Origin: Azoarcus sp.
GTDB taxonomy: Bacteria; Pseudomonadota; Gammaproteobacteria; Burkholderiales; Rhodocyclaceae
DNA length: 39,739 nt
Assembly: GCA_023230755.1 (NCBI GenBank)
Contig: JALNWS010000009.1
Coordinates: forward strand, 1 to 39,739
Direction of reading: 5' to 3'
Shown: positions 15,300-22,850 of the stretch, in pieces
Layout of the letters: each line of letters starts with the position of its first letter
Numbering within the stretch: the first letter of the stretch is position 1
Notes under the pieces: model-generated
What the model was told of the DNA's origin: nothing
Databases searched by the model: none
What the model saw: the letters and a program-made list of their open reading frames with translations, nothing else
Made by a program: the position numbers and the translations under genes

Positions 15300-16202
15300 T
15301 TAGCGCATGCGTTCCGCGATGCGACCGGACTCGTCGGAAATGATGACTTCAACCCGGCGGTTGGTCTGGCGCCCTTCTGCAGAGGCATTGCTCGCAACCG
15401 GATAATCGAGACCAAGGCCACGAACCACGATCCGCGTGCTCGCAATGCCACGGTTCAACAAGGCGAAGCGGACCGAGTCTGCACGTTGCTCGGACAGTTT
15501 GCGGTTGTAGGCTGCCGAACCCACGCTGTCCGTATGCCCCTCGACCAGCACCGTGCGCGCCGGGTACTTGTTCATGAAAGCGGCAAGCTGGTCGATGGTG
15601 CGCATCGCGCCCGACTTCAGTTCAGCCTTGCCGGTATCGAACAGCACGTCGCCCAGGGTCAGCACCATGCCGCGGTCGGTCGGCTTCGCCTTGAGCTCTG
15701 CCAGCTGGTTTTCCAGATCGCGGGCACGGGCCAACGCTGCCTCAGCCTCGGTCGCACGTGCCTCGGCGTCCTTGCGGGCGCTTGCCGCCTCATTCGTTCT
15801 GGCGCCAATCACCGCATCACTGCGGACACGCTGAGCCGCGGCGACCTCTTCATCGGCCTTCGCCTGCAGTCCTTTCTCGAGCGCAATATTGACGCGCTGG
15901 CGGGCAAGGTAAGCCTGGTGCTCGACCATGTCGAGCTCACCGCCCTGGCTCATGATGCTTTCGGCCTCGCGCAGCGACTGCTCCGCACTCTTGAGCTCGA
16001 CCGCTGCGCTGCGCACAACCCTGGGGTCAGCGCTTGCGCTGCGATACGCCTCGCGTGCATCGGTCAGCATGGCGTTTTCCTTGGGCATGCCGGCACAGCC
16101 AGCGACGAGCAGGACGCCTGCGATCGCACTCAGACTGCGTCGTGAAAGCATCGTTTGCAGACGCACGGCACTGTTGTTGGTCTTGTTCTGCTCAATTTTC
16201 AT
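15300..16202 (-). CDS. DUF4398 and OmpA-domain outer-membrane lipoprotein
   Basis: Product of 300 residues. The signal peptide ends in the lipobox LVAGC with lipidated Cys36; a start at M18 would give a more usual signal length. Residues about 45-185 form a charged, Ala/Glu/Arg-rich helical DUF4398 region, mostly coiled coil. The C-terminal OmpA domain (about 195-290) carries DTGKAELKSGAM, VEGHTDSVGS, LSEQRADSV and NRRVEVII, so the Asp and Arg that bind diaminopimelate are kept. It likely tethers the outer membrane to peptidoglycan, like Pal. The start codon overlaps the stop of the upstream lipoprotein gene by one base (TAATG). The specific role of DUF4398 proteins is not known. Confidence 0.85.
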   Translation of the reverse strand: MKIEQNKTNNSAVRLQTMLSRRSLSAIAGVLLVAGCAGMPKENAMLTDAREAYRSASADPRVVRSAAVELKSAEQSLREAESIMSQGGELDMVEHQAYLARQRVNIALEKGLQAKADEEVAAAQRVRSDAVIGARTNEAASARKDAEARATEAEAALARARDLENQLAELKAKPTDRGMVLTLGDVLFDTGKAELKSGAMRTIDQLAAFMNKYPARTVLVEGHTDSVGSAAYNRKLSEQRADSVRFALLNRGIASTRIVVRGLGLDYPVASNASAEGRQTNRRVEVIISDESGRIAERMR

Positions 16203-16588
16203 TATTTCGGCCTCCGATCCAGTTCGCCACGCAGGGTCTCGATGCTCTCCTGCACTTCAGTGACTGCACGCTGCGAGCGCACCGTGCGGGCTCTGGCCTC
16301 TGCCAGACGCGCATCGACAGCGGCCTGTTCTGCTAGTACCTTGGCACGCTCAAAGTCTTCGCTGCGCATGGCCGCTTCGGCCTGCGAGAGTTTTTCGCGG
16401 GCAGTCAGCAACTCCAGCGGCGCATGCGTGCGCGCACCGGCAGATTCGGCCTGCGAAAGCGATGATTGTGCGGAGGACAGCTCTGCAACCGGCGGTCCCA
16501 TCTTGCTTGCACACCCGGTCACAAAAAGAACGGCCAGAACACTGGCAGCCATGGTCAGCGGGCGGTACTTCGAAACGCTCAAGTTCAT
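16202..16588 (-). CDS. Small DUF4398 lipoprotein
   Basis: Product of 128 residues. The signal sequence ends in VTGC with lipidated Cys26. The rest is almost all helical: LSSAQSSLSQAESAGA, REKLSQAEAAMRSEDFERAK and LAEQAAVDARLAEARA, an SbsA/TolA-like heptad pattern. It matches the first half of the next gene's product, so the two may pair through their coiled coils in the periplasm. An AGGAG ribosome site lies a few bases upstream. It is first in a two-gene operon transcribed away from the LysR gene. Function unknown; an envelope structural role is inferred. Confidence 0.8.
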   Translation of the reverse strand: MNLSVSKYRPLTMAASVLAVLFVTGCASKMGPPVAELSSAQSSLSQAESAGARTHAPLELLTAREKLSQAEAAMRSEDFERAKVLAEQAAVDARLAEARARTVRSQRAVTEVQESIETLRGELDRRPK

Positions 16589-16656
16589 AGCAACTCCTTC
16601 GCTGTTGAACGGTGAAGAACAAATTCAGACACCATCGTATAGGGCGACAACAAACA

Positions 16657-16685
16657 AATAAAACGATATATTTTTGTCACTTCAA
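16657..16685 (-). promoter_or_regulatory. Candidate sigma-70 promoter of the DUF4398 operon
   Basis: On the minus strand: TTGAAG (16685-16680), 17-base spacer, TTTATT (16662-16657). The leader to the ATG at 16588 would be about 60 bases. The -35 lies inside the LysR-type dyad at 16673-16689, so a regulator bound there would contact or block polymerase. Confidence 0.4.
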
Positions 16686-16689
16686 CAAA
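16673..16689. promoter_or_regulatory. Candidate LysR-type operator
   Basis: Perfect inverted repeat TTTGT-N7-ACAAA, which includes the T-N11-A pattern (T16675, A16687) of LysR-family boxes. It ends 12 bases before the LysR ATG, in an AT-rich island between divergent genes. Autoregulation and control of the lipoprotein operon are both plausible. Confidence 0.4.
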
Positions 16690-16701
16690 TTATTTTGATC
16701 A

Positions 16702-17634
16702 ATGGATATCGACCTCCTCCGCACCTTCATGGAAGTTCATCGCCTGCGGCACTTCGGCGCAGCGGCAGAATCTCTCCACGTCACCCAGGCGGCCGTGAGC
16801 GCCCGCATCAAACAGCTTGAAGCCTTGCTCGGAACCAGGCTGTTCGACCGCTCAAGGCGCGATGTGCGGGTGACACCCGAAGGCCATCGCTTTCTCCATT
16901 CGGCTGATCTGATCATCTCCGAGTGGCGGCGCGCCCGTCACATCGTCGGCATGGACGGCGTCGAAACCCCGCAGCTGTCGATCGCCGGCAGCCAGCGCTT
17001 GTGGGACATCTTTCTGCAGGAGGGCTGGCTGCATGCGTTGCGCAGAGCGCGCCCCGACATCGCACTGTCGGTAGAAACCGGCGCACCCGAGATCCTGATC
17101 TCCCGCCTGTTCGAGGGCCTGCTCGACGTCGTGGTGATGCTCGAGCCTCCGCGCATCGAGCTGATGACGGAAACCCGGTTGACGCAGATCGACCTGTTCC
17201 TGGTGTCCACAAGTCCTGGGCAGAGCGCCAGCGAGGCCCTTGGGGACGGATACGTGATGATCGACTGGGGCCAGGCCTTCGAGGTCGAACACCGCGAACG
17301 CTTTCCCGAGGCCCCTGCGCCAATGACGACCGTGTCGAACTCCGGCATGGCACTGGACTACCTGAAAGCCATCGGCGGCGCGGCATTTCTGCCCGGCCGT
17401 GTGATCCAGCCCGAGATTGATGCCGGCAACTTGTTCACCGTGGAAGGCGTGGCACCGATCAGTCGCGGCGTGTATGGCATTTATCTCAACCGCAACCCGA
17501 AACGACCTGTCATTCTCGAAGCCCTCGGCATCCTGAATGCAGGAAAGCGGATCTCGATCGAGGGCACCGGCGCGGTGAACGATCGCCTCGACGCCCAAGC
17601 ACAGGGCCATAAGCCGTCGTCTCGGATAGAATAA
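16702..17634 (+). CDS. LysR family regulator, HdfR-like
   Basis: Product of 310 residues. The N-terminal winged helix-turn-helix (about 1-60) reads LLRTFMEVHRLRHFGAAAESLHVTQAAVSARIKQLE, close in pattern to E. coli HdfR. A substrate-binding domain follows (about 90-295) with the usual LEGLLDVVVML-type segment. It is divergent from the DUF4398 lipoprotein operon and shares a promoter region with a LysR-type dyad, so that operon is the likeliest target. The next gene (PTS EIIA) begins 23 bases after its stop on the same strand, so read-through into the PTS genes is possible. The inducer is unknown. Confidence 0.85.
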   Translation: MDIDLLRTFMEVHRLRHFGAAAESLHVTQAAVSARIKQLEALLGTRLFDRSRRDVRVTPEGHRFLHSADLIISEWRRARHIVGMDGVETPQLSIAGSQRLWDIFLQEGWLHALRRARPDIALSVETGAPEILISRLFEGLLDVVVMLEPPRIELMTETRLTQIDLFLVSTSPGQSASEALGDGYVMIDWGQAFEVEHRERFPEAPAPMTTVSNSGMALDYLKAIGGAAFLPGRVIQPEIDAGNLFTVEGVAPISRGVYGIYLNRNPKRPVILEALGILNAGKRISIEGTGAVNDRLDAQAQGHKPSSRIE

Positions 17635-17657
17635 GACCTGGCCAACCGGAATGCGTC

Positions 17658-18041
17658 ATGATCGGTATCTTTCTCATCACCCATGCCACGCTGGGCGAGT
17701 CGCTCATTCAATGCGCATGCCATGTGCTCAACAAGCGCCCTGCCAACATCATTCAGCTGGGCGTGTCCGCGCAGGACGATCCGCTCGACCTGCTGCCGAC
17801 CGCACGACAGATGGTCTCCTGGGCCGACAGCGGCCGGGGGGTGGTGATACTCACCGACATCTACGGCGCGACGCCATCCAACATCGCGACCAAGCTTCTG
17901 AAACCCGGCCGGGTCGAAGGCATTGCCGGCGTGAATCTGCCGATGTTGCTGCGCGTACTGACGTACAGAGAGAAAGACATGGCGTCCGTGATACAGCGGG
18001 CAATCTCGGGGGGCTGTGACGGCGTGATGCACATGAAGTAA
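17658..18041 (+). CDS. PTS EIIA component of the mannose/fructose family
   Basis: Product of 127 residues: a single EIIA-Man-type domain opening MIGIFLITHATLGE with the phosphorylatable His9, then VVILTDIYGATPSN, typical of the family. No IIB, IIC or IID domain is attached. In beta- and alphaproteobacteria such solitary EIIA proteins receive phosphate from HPr in a regulatory relay and have no sugar transport role. It is first of a PTS trio with HPr and EI, all on one strand. The partner it controls (in relatives, links to carbon storage and HPr kinase) is not in the window. Confidence 0.88.
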   Translation: MIGIFLITHATLGESLIQCACHVLNKRPANIIQLGVSAQDDPLDLLPTARQMVSWADSGRGVVILTDIYGATPSNIATKLLKPGRVEGIAGVNLPMLLRVLTYREKDMASVIQRAISGGCDGVMHMK

Positions 18042-18100
18042 CGCAGCAGATCCTGGCCTCACATTACAAACCAGAAACCGGAAGTCGAGCGAGACGCAAG

Positions 18101-18370
18101 ATGCCCAGAGCGGAAGTGGAAATCATCAACAAACTTGGCCTGCATGCGCGAGCATCGGCGAAACTGACCCAGATGGCGAGCAGCTTCGACGCCGAAGTCT
18201 GGCTGGAGCGCAACGGTCGCAGGGTCAATGCAAAGAGCATCATGGGGGTCATGATGCTGGCTGCGGCGCGGGGTGCCACGATCACCATCGAGACCGCCGG
18301 CGTCGACGCGGACAATGCGTTTGAGCAAATCAAGGCTCTGATCGCAGACCGCTTCGGCGAAGAGGAATAG
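18101..18370 (+). CDS. ptsH: Phosphocarrier protein HPr
   Basis: Product of 89 residues, standard length. The active-site motif GLHARASAKL gives His15, which takes phosphate from EI. The region KSIMGVMMLAAARG holds Ser46, the position phosphorylated by HPr kinase in bacteria that have one. Together with EIIA upstream (59-base gap) and EI downstream (3-base gap) it forms the complete soluble relay. Confidence 0.95.
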   Translation: MPRAEVEIINKLGLHARASAKLTQMASSFDAEVWLERNGRRVNAKSIMGVMMLAAARGATITIETAGVDADNAFEQIKALIADRFGEEE

Positions 18371-18373
18371 AAG

Positions 18374-20104
18374 ATGGCGTTTACGCTGCACGGACTGCCT
18401 GTCTCGCAAGGTATTGCAATCGGGCTGGTTCACCTCGTCTCCCACGCGCTGCTCGAGGTCAACCACTACCACGTCCCGCCCAAACACCTTGCGGACGAAA
18501 TGGCACGTCTTGACGATGCACTTGCGACCGTACAGGGCGAGCTCATCGGACTCAAGGCATCGTCCGCTGCCGCAACAAGTCATAACGAAGTGGGTGCTTT
18601 CGTCGATCTGCAGCTGATGATGCTGACCGACCCGATGCTGATCGCCGCAGCACGCAATCTGATCGAATCGCGACGCTGCAACGCCGAGTGGGCGCTGGTT
18701 CAGCAGATGGAGCTGGTCGTGGAGCAGTTCCGTCAGATCGAGGACCCGTATCTGCGCGAACGCCAGGCTGATGTCGTGCAGGTCGTCGAACGCCTGGTGA
18801 AGGTCCTGCTCGGCCATCCCGGACATTTGCCACCAAAACGTCGTGACGGCGTCGGCACCGTCGTCGTGGCGCACGACTTGTCTCCGGCCGACACCATCGG
18901 CTTCCGCGACCACAACATTTCAGGATTCGTCACCGACGTAGGCGGCCCGACCAGCCACACTGCGATCGTCGCCCGCAGTCTGTCCATTCCGGCGGTCGTT
19001 GGCCTGCACCATATCCGCGATCTTGTGGAAGACGGCGAGCTCATCATCGTCGATGGCACCCGCGGTGTCGCCATCGTCGCCCCGGACGAGACGGTCGTAC
19101 AGGAATACCGCCTGCGCCGCTCCGAGCTCGAACTGGAGAAATCCAAGCTCAACCGGCTCAAGGACACACGCGCCACGACACTCGACGGCGAAGACGTCAA
19201 TCTGCTCGCCAACATCGAAGGCCCGAAGGATCTGATACAGGTGAAGGCGGTCGGCGCCGACGGCGTGGGCCTGTATCGAACGGAATTTCTCTTCATCGGC
19301 CGCGACACCCTGCCCGACGAAGACGAGCAGTACGAAGCCTATCGTGCGGTGCTCAAGGCCATGCCCAGCAAGCCAGTGACCATCCGCACCTTCGACGTCG
19401 GCGCCGACAAGGCACTCAATGGCAGCCACGGCCGCAACGTGCCCAACCCGGCACTGGGATTGCGCGCGGTGCGCTACTCCCTGGCCGAGCCGAAGATGTT
19501 CCTGACCCAGTTGCGGGCACTGCTGCGTTCATCCGCACACGGAAAACTGCAGATCATGGTGCCGATGCTGGCGCATGCCCACGAGATCGACCAGTGCCTG
19601 ACCCTGATCGAAAAGGCCAAGACCGAACTGCGCGCCGAGAAGGTCAAGTTCAACGAAAACGTGCCCATTGGCGGCATGATCGAGGTGCCGGCTGCGGCGC
19701 TGTCGCTTGGGATGTTCATCCGCCGCCTGTCGTTTCTCTCGATCGGCACCAACGACCTCATCCAGTACACGCTCGCCATCGACCGCTCGGACGAATCCGT
19801 CGTGCATCTCTACGACCCCCTGCATCCGGCGGTACTCAAGCTCATCAGCGGCACCATTCAGGCCGGCCTGCGCTTCGGCATGCCGGTCTCGGTGTGCGGC
19901 GAAATGGCCGGAGACCCGGCGTACACCGAGTTGCTGCTTGGCATGGGACTGCGCAACTTCTCGATGCACCCGGCCCATATCCTCGGAGTCAAGCAGCAAG
20001 TGCTGCGCGCCGATGTAGGCGAGCTTGCGCCCCGGGTACAACGCATTCTCAAGATGGATGAACCTGCACGCGTACGCGATGCGGTGGAACGCCTCGGGAC
20101 CTAG
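18374..20104 (+). CDS. ptsI: Phosphoenolpyruvate-protein phosphotransferase, enzyme I
   Basis: Product of 576 residues, full length. The N-terminal HPr-binding/phosphohistidine domain carries GGPTSHTAIVARS with the active His195. The C-terminal PEP-binding barrel has GIGLYRTEFLF-type (here GVGLYRTEFLF), the metal-site region IGGMIEVPAAA, FLSIGTNDLIQYTLAIDR and the catalytic Cys in VCGEMAGD. It autophosphorylates from PEP and passes phosphate to HPr. No sugar-specific permease is near, so the system probably serves regulation and not uptake. Confidence 0.95.
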   Translation: MAFTLHGLPVSQGIAIGLVHLVSHALLEVNHYHVPPKHLADEMARLDDALATVQGELIGLKASSAAATSHNEVGAFVDLQLMMLTDPMLIAAARNLIESRRCNAEWALVQQMELVVEQFRQIEDPYLRERQADVVQVVERLVKVLLGHPGHLPPKRRDGVGTVVVAHDLSPADTIGFRDHNISGFVTDVGGPTSHTAIVARSLSIPAVVGLHHIRDLVEDGELIIVDGTRGVAIVAPDETVVQEYRLRRSELELEKSKLNRLKDTRATTLDGEDVNLLANIEGPKDLIQVKAVGADGVGLYRTEFLFIGRDTLPDEDEQYEAYRAVLKAMPSKPVTIRTFDVGADKALNGSHGRNVPNPALGLRAVRYSLAEPKMFLTQLRALLRSSAHGKLQIMVPMLAHAHEIDQCLTLIEKAKTELRAEKVKFNENVPIGGMIEVPAAALSLGMFIRRLSFLSIGTNDLIQYTLAIDRSDESVVHLYDPLHPAVLKLISGTIQAGLRFGMPVSVCGEMAGDPAYTELLLGMGLRNFSMHPAHILGVKQQVLRADVGELAPRVQRILKMDEPARVRDAVERLGT

Positions 20105-20196
20105 GCCGACGGCCAGCAGTGCGGTCCGGACGCTCGGATCGGGTCCCGCTTTGCAGCCCATGCACCAAACAATCACACACGCTTTCATCAGCACGA

Positions 20197-20225
20197 TTGC
20201 GCACGCTGGCGCCCGCCATTAGAAT
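20197..20225 (+). promoter_or_regulatory. Promoter of tRNA-Gly
   Basis: TTGCGC (20197-20202), a 17-base spacer and TAGAAT (20220-20225). Transcription would start near 20232, about 34 bases before the mature tRNA. This is a good sigma-70 layout for a stable RNA gene. Confidence 0.6.
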
Positions 20226-20265
20226 GGCGACCTGTCCAGCGAAGGCCATTCAGGCTTTCCTCAGA

Positions 20266-20339
20266 GCGGGCGTCGTATAACGGCATTACCTGAGCTTCCC
20301 AAGCTCATGACGAGGGTTCGACTCCCTTCGCCCGCTCCA
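20266..20339 (+). tRNA. glyU: tRNA-Gly (anticodon CCC)
   Basis: 74 bases including an encoded 3' CCA. The acceptor stem GCGGGCG pairs with CGCCCGC. The anticodon arm is TGAGC-TTCCCAA-GCTCA, anticodon CCC (20298-20300). The T arm is CGAGG-GTTCGAC-TCCCTTCG in form, with the usual GTTCGA. The length and acceptor stem match E. coli glyU. It decodes GGG. Confidence 0.95.
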
Positions 20340-20578
20340 TTGGCAATCCCTCCAGATCACAGCCAGCGTCCTGCCCGCTTTTCAGTGCAGTGAGCCAGGC
20401 ATCCTCAAGCGTTCGTGATCAAATCCATTCTACCCAAAGCGCTCACGCGGCTAATATTGCCCCCGCTCTGCGCGAGGGCTGCCGCATGCTGTGGTTGAAC
20501 CTCGTAAGCGCGTTTGTATGAGCGCATTCAGCGCTGGGGCCGAATGCCATTCGCTTTTCTACAGAGGAAGTCTTCACC

Positions 20579-21046
20579 ATGAAAAAAGTCGCCGCGCAGA
20601 TACTGACGTTTTCAACCTTGCTTCTCGGCTGCGCAGGCTCATCATTCGCCGACATGATCGATGCAACCAACCCATCACGAATCTATGAGATCGCCAGAGG
20701 TTTCGGCTCCGCAGAGCTCGACAAGGACGGTCAGGGCGACCCGCGCATCGTGGGCCGTATCGATGGCACCAAGTACGGCATCTATTTCTATGGCTGCAGG
20801 AAGGGCAGGGACTGTGACGATATCCAGTTCTCGGCGGGCTGGAGCGGCGCCAAGGTTTCCCTCGAAGAGATCAACCGCTGGAACCTCCAGAAACGCTACG
20901 GCAAGGCCTATCTTGACCGCGATGGCGATCCGCGACTGGAGATGGTCGTCAATATCGACTACGGCGTCAGCGTCAAGAATCTCGAAGACTCATTCAACTG
21001 GTGGATGAAGGCGATGGAGGGCTTCAAGGAAGAAGTCCTGCACTGA
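20579..21046 (+). CDS. Exported YbjN-domain protein
   Basis: Product of 155 residues. The N-terminus MKKVAAQILTFSTLLLGCAG, followed by SSFAD, is a signal peptide. Cleavage after SFA by signal peptidase I looks likely, and a lipobox reading (LLGC) cannot be excluded. The mature part follows the YbjN pattern: IVGRIDGTKYGIYFYGC, IQFSAGW, VSLEEINRWNLQKRYGKAYL, DRDGDPRLEMVVNIDYG and a closing FNWWMKAM. YbjN-type proteins are usually cytoplasmic and may assist type III secretion chaperoning or stress regulation. The exported form has no known function. C74 and C79 (YGCRKGRDC) could form a disulphide in the periplasm. A good AGAGGAAG ribosome site is present. Confidence 0.75.
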   Translation: MKKVAAQILTFSTLLLGCAGSSFADMIDATNPSRIYEIARGFGSAELDKDGQGDPRIVGRIDGTKYGIYFYGCRKGRDCDDIQFSAGWSGAKVSLEEINRWNLQKRYGKAYLDRDGDPRLEMVVNIDYGVSVKNLEDSFNWWMKAMEGFKEEVLH

Positions 21047-21070
21047 TGGCGTTCGCCTGACGCAACGCCA
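21047..21070 (+). terminator. Hairpin directly after the YbjN-like gene
   Basis: Perfect 7-bp stem TGGCGTT (21047-21053) and AACGCCA (21064-21070) around a 10-base loop, starting at the base after the stop codon. GC-rich repeats follow and there is no U tract. Possibly Rho-assisted. Confidence 0.35.
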
Positions 21071-21198
21071 GGCCAGGGCTGCACGCCCCAGGCCCGGTCA
21101 CAAGCCCGGGAGGCGGGTCGCGGATGTGCTTGCGCCACCGCCTCAACCTCGGCGTCAATTCAGGTACGTGGAAGCCTCGTCATTTTCTGCGCGCACAA

Positions 21199-21245
21199 AT
21201 ATCTAAAATAAACGATGTATATTTCGTATTTTCTGGATATATAAT
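21199..21245 (+). promoter_or_regulatory. AT-rich promoter/operator of the arsR-like gene
   Basis: An AT-rich island in GC-rich DNA just before the ArsR-family gene. Imperfect inverted repeats ATATCTAAAATA (21199-21210) and TATTTTCTGGATAT (21227-21240) flank it, and a TATAAT box follows at 21240-21245, 45 bases before the ATG. This is the usual arrangement for a self-repressing ArsR-type regulator. The -35 is not clear. Confidence 0.45.
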
Positions 21246-21289
21246 TCGAAAAAACTCGATACTGAATCCAGCCCGGCCCCCGCCCTTTT

Positions 21290-21583
21290 ATGAACATCGA
21301 CGTCATCATCAAGGCCCTCGCACACCCTGTGCGGCGCGAAATCCTGCAATGGCTGAAAGAGCCCGAAAAGCACTTCGCCGACCAGGCCCACCCCTTCGAA
21401 GTCGGGGTGTGTGCGGGCATGTTCGAGCGCTGCGGGCTTTCACAGTCCACGGTGTCCACCCACCTTGCCACGCTGCAACATGCCGGTCTGGTCACAACGC
21501 GACGCGTCGGCCAGTGGGTGTTCTACAAGCGCAACGAAGAAACGATCCGCGCGTTCCTGCTCCAGCTCAGCGACAAGCTCTAG
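21290..21583 (+). CDS. ArsR/SmtB family transcriptional repressor
   Basis: Product of 97 residues with a winged helix-turn-helix: IKALAHPVRREILQWL, the recognition helix CGLSQSTVSTHLATLQHAGLV and the wing TRRVGQWVFYKRN. The classical metal motif CxCxxC is absent. Instead two cysteines, C41 and C48, lie just before the recognition helix. This spacing could support thiol sensing of electrophiles. The next gene on the same strand encodes an Old Yellow Enzyme that reduces electrophilic alkenes, which makes it the likely target. The promoter region has an AT-rich inverted repeat. Sensing mode is inferred. Confidence 0.85.
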   Translation: MNIDVIIKALAHPVRREILQWLKEPEKHFADQAHPFEVGVCAGMFERCGLSQSTVSTHLATLQHAGLVTTRRVGQWVFYKRNEETIRAFLLQLSDKL

Positions 21584-21698
21584 CCATCAGGCTGTAACCG
21601 GAATCATGAGCACGCTTCGCTGGCCGCCACCGCCCCGCCCTGACTTGCCGCGTCACGAAGCAACACGGACTCCCTTCACATCAGGACATACACACACC

Positions 21699-22811
21699 AT
21701 GCCTACTCTGTTCGACCCAATCACCGCCGGCGAGATCGAACTCGCCAACCGCATCGTCATGGCCCCGCTGACCCGCAACCGCTCACCCGGTGCGGTTCCA
21801 GGCGAGATGACCGCCACCTACTACGCCCAGCGCGCCAGCGCCGGCCTGATCATTACCGAGGCGACCGCCATCACGCAGCAGGGCCAGGGCTATGCCAACG
21901 TGCCAGGCCTGTATGCACCCGACCAGCTTGCCGGCTGGCGCCGGGTCACCGACGCCGTGCATGCCGCGGGGGGAAAGATCGTGGTGCAGATGTGGCACGT
22001 CGGACGCATTTCCCACTCCTCACTTCAACCCGATGGCGGCGCACCAGTGGCACCGTCGGCGATCACCGCCAAGGCCAAGACCTATGTCCTCAACGCGGAC
22101 GGCAGCGGCGCGTTCGTCGCCACCTCGCAGCCACGGGCACTAACCCTGGACGAGCTCCCGGGCATCGTCGCCGACTACCGGCGCGCGGCGCGCGCGGCCA
22201 TCGACGCCGGCTTTGACGGTGTCGAGGTGCATGCGGCGAACGGCTATCTGATCGATCAGTTCCTGAGATCCGGCAGCAATCACCGCAGCGACGCCTATGG
22301 CGGCAGCATCGAGAACCGTGCCCGCCTGCTGGTCGAGGTCATGGAAGCCGTCACCGCCGAAATCGGCGCCAGCCGCACCGCCATCCGCATCTCGCCGGTC
22401 ACACCTGCCAACGATGCATCGGATCCCGATCCGCAGCCGCTGTTCAACTACGTGGTACGACAGCTTGCGCAGTGGCCGCTGTGCTACATCCACGTCATCG
22501 AGGGCGCCACCGGCGGGCCGCGCGATTTCCAGCAAGGAAACACCCCGTTCGACTACGCCGCGCTGCGCGGCGCTTACACCACGGCCGGTGGCGCTGCCGC
22601 ATGGATGGTGAACAATGCTTACGACGGCGCCTTGGCAGAAACAGCGGTGGCCGACGGTCGCGCCGATCTGATTGCCTTTGGCAAACCCTTCATCGCCAAC
22701 CCCGACCTTGTGCGCCGCCTGCGCGAGCACGCGCCGCTCAACACACCGGACACCAGCACTTTCTATGGCGGCGGCGAGAAGGGTTACCTGGACTACCCGA
22801 CGCTGGACTGA
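21699..22811 (+). CDS. Old Yellow Enzyme family alkene reductase (NemA-like)
   Basis: Product of 370 residues from the ATG at 21699, the usual NemA/OYE length. Signs of the family: LFDPITAGEIELANRIVMAPLTRNRS, the substrate-anion pair His/Asn in EVHAANGYLIDQFLR, NHRSDAYGGSIENRARL, and late FMN-phosphate loop ADLIAFGKPFIANPDL. FMN-dependent reduction of alpha,beta-unsaturated carbonyls, nitro compounds and N-ethylmaleimide at the expense of NAD(P)H is known for relatives. The arsR-like regulator lies 115 bases upstream. The open frame continues upstream into the arsR gene but homology starts at 21699. Confidence 0.92.
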   Translation: MPTLFDPITAGEIELANRIVMAPLTRNRSPGAVPGEMTATYYAQRASAGLIITEATAITQQGQGYANVPGLYAPDQLAGWRRVTDAVHAAGGKIVVQMWHVGRISHSSLQPDGGAPVAPSAITAKAKTYVLNADGSGAFVATSQPRALTLDELPGIVADYRRAARAAIDAGFDGVEVHAANGYLIDQFLRSGSNHRSDAYGGSIENRARLLVEVMEAVTAEIGASRTAIRISPVTPANDASDPDPQPLFNYVVRQLAQWPLCYIHVIEGATGGPRDFQQGNTPFDYAALRGAYTTAGGAAAWMVNNAYDGALAETAVADGRADLIAFGKPFIANPDLVRRLREHAPLNTPDTSTFYGGGEKGYLDYPTLD

Positions 22812-22850
22812 GGGTCACCGTCACCCGCCCTGCGGGCAGCCGCTGCCGGC

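Noticed and set aside
20491..20688. Small plus-strand frame overlapping the YbjN-like start
   Set aside because: Out of frame with the conserved gene, no domain, and the real gene has a clear ribosome site.
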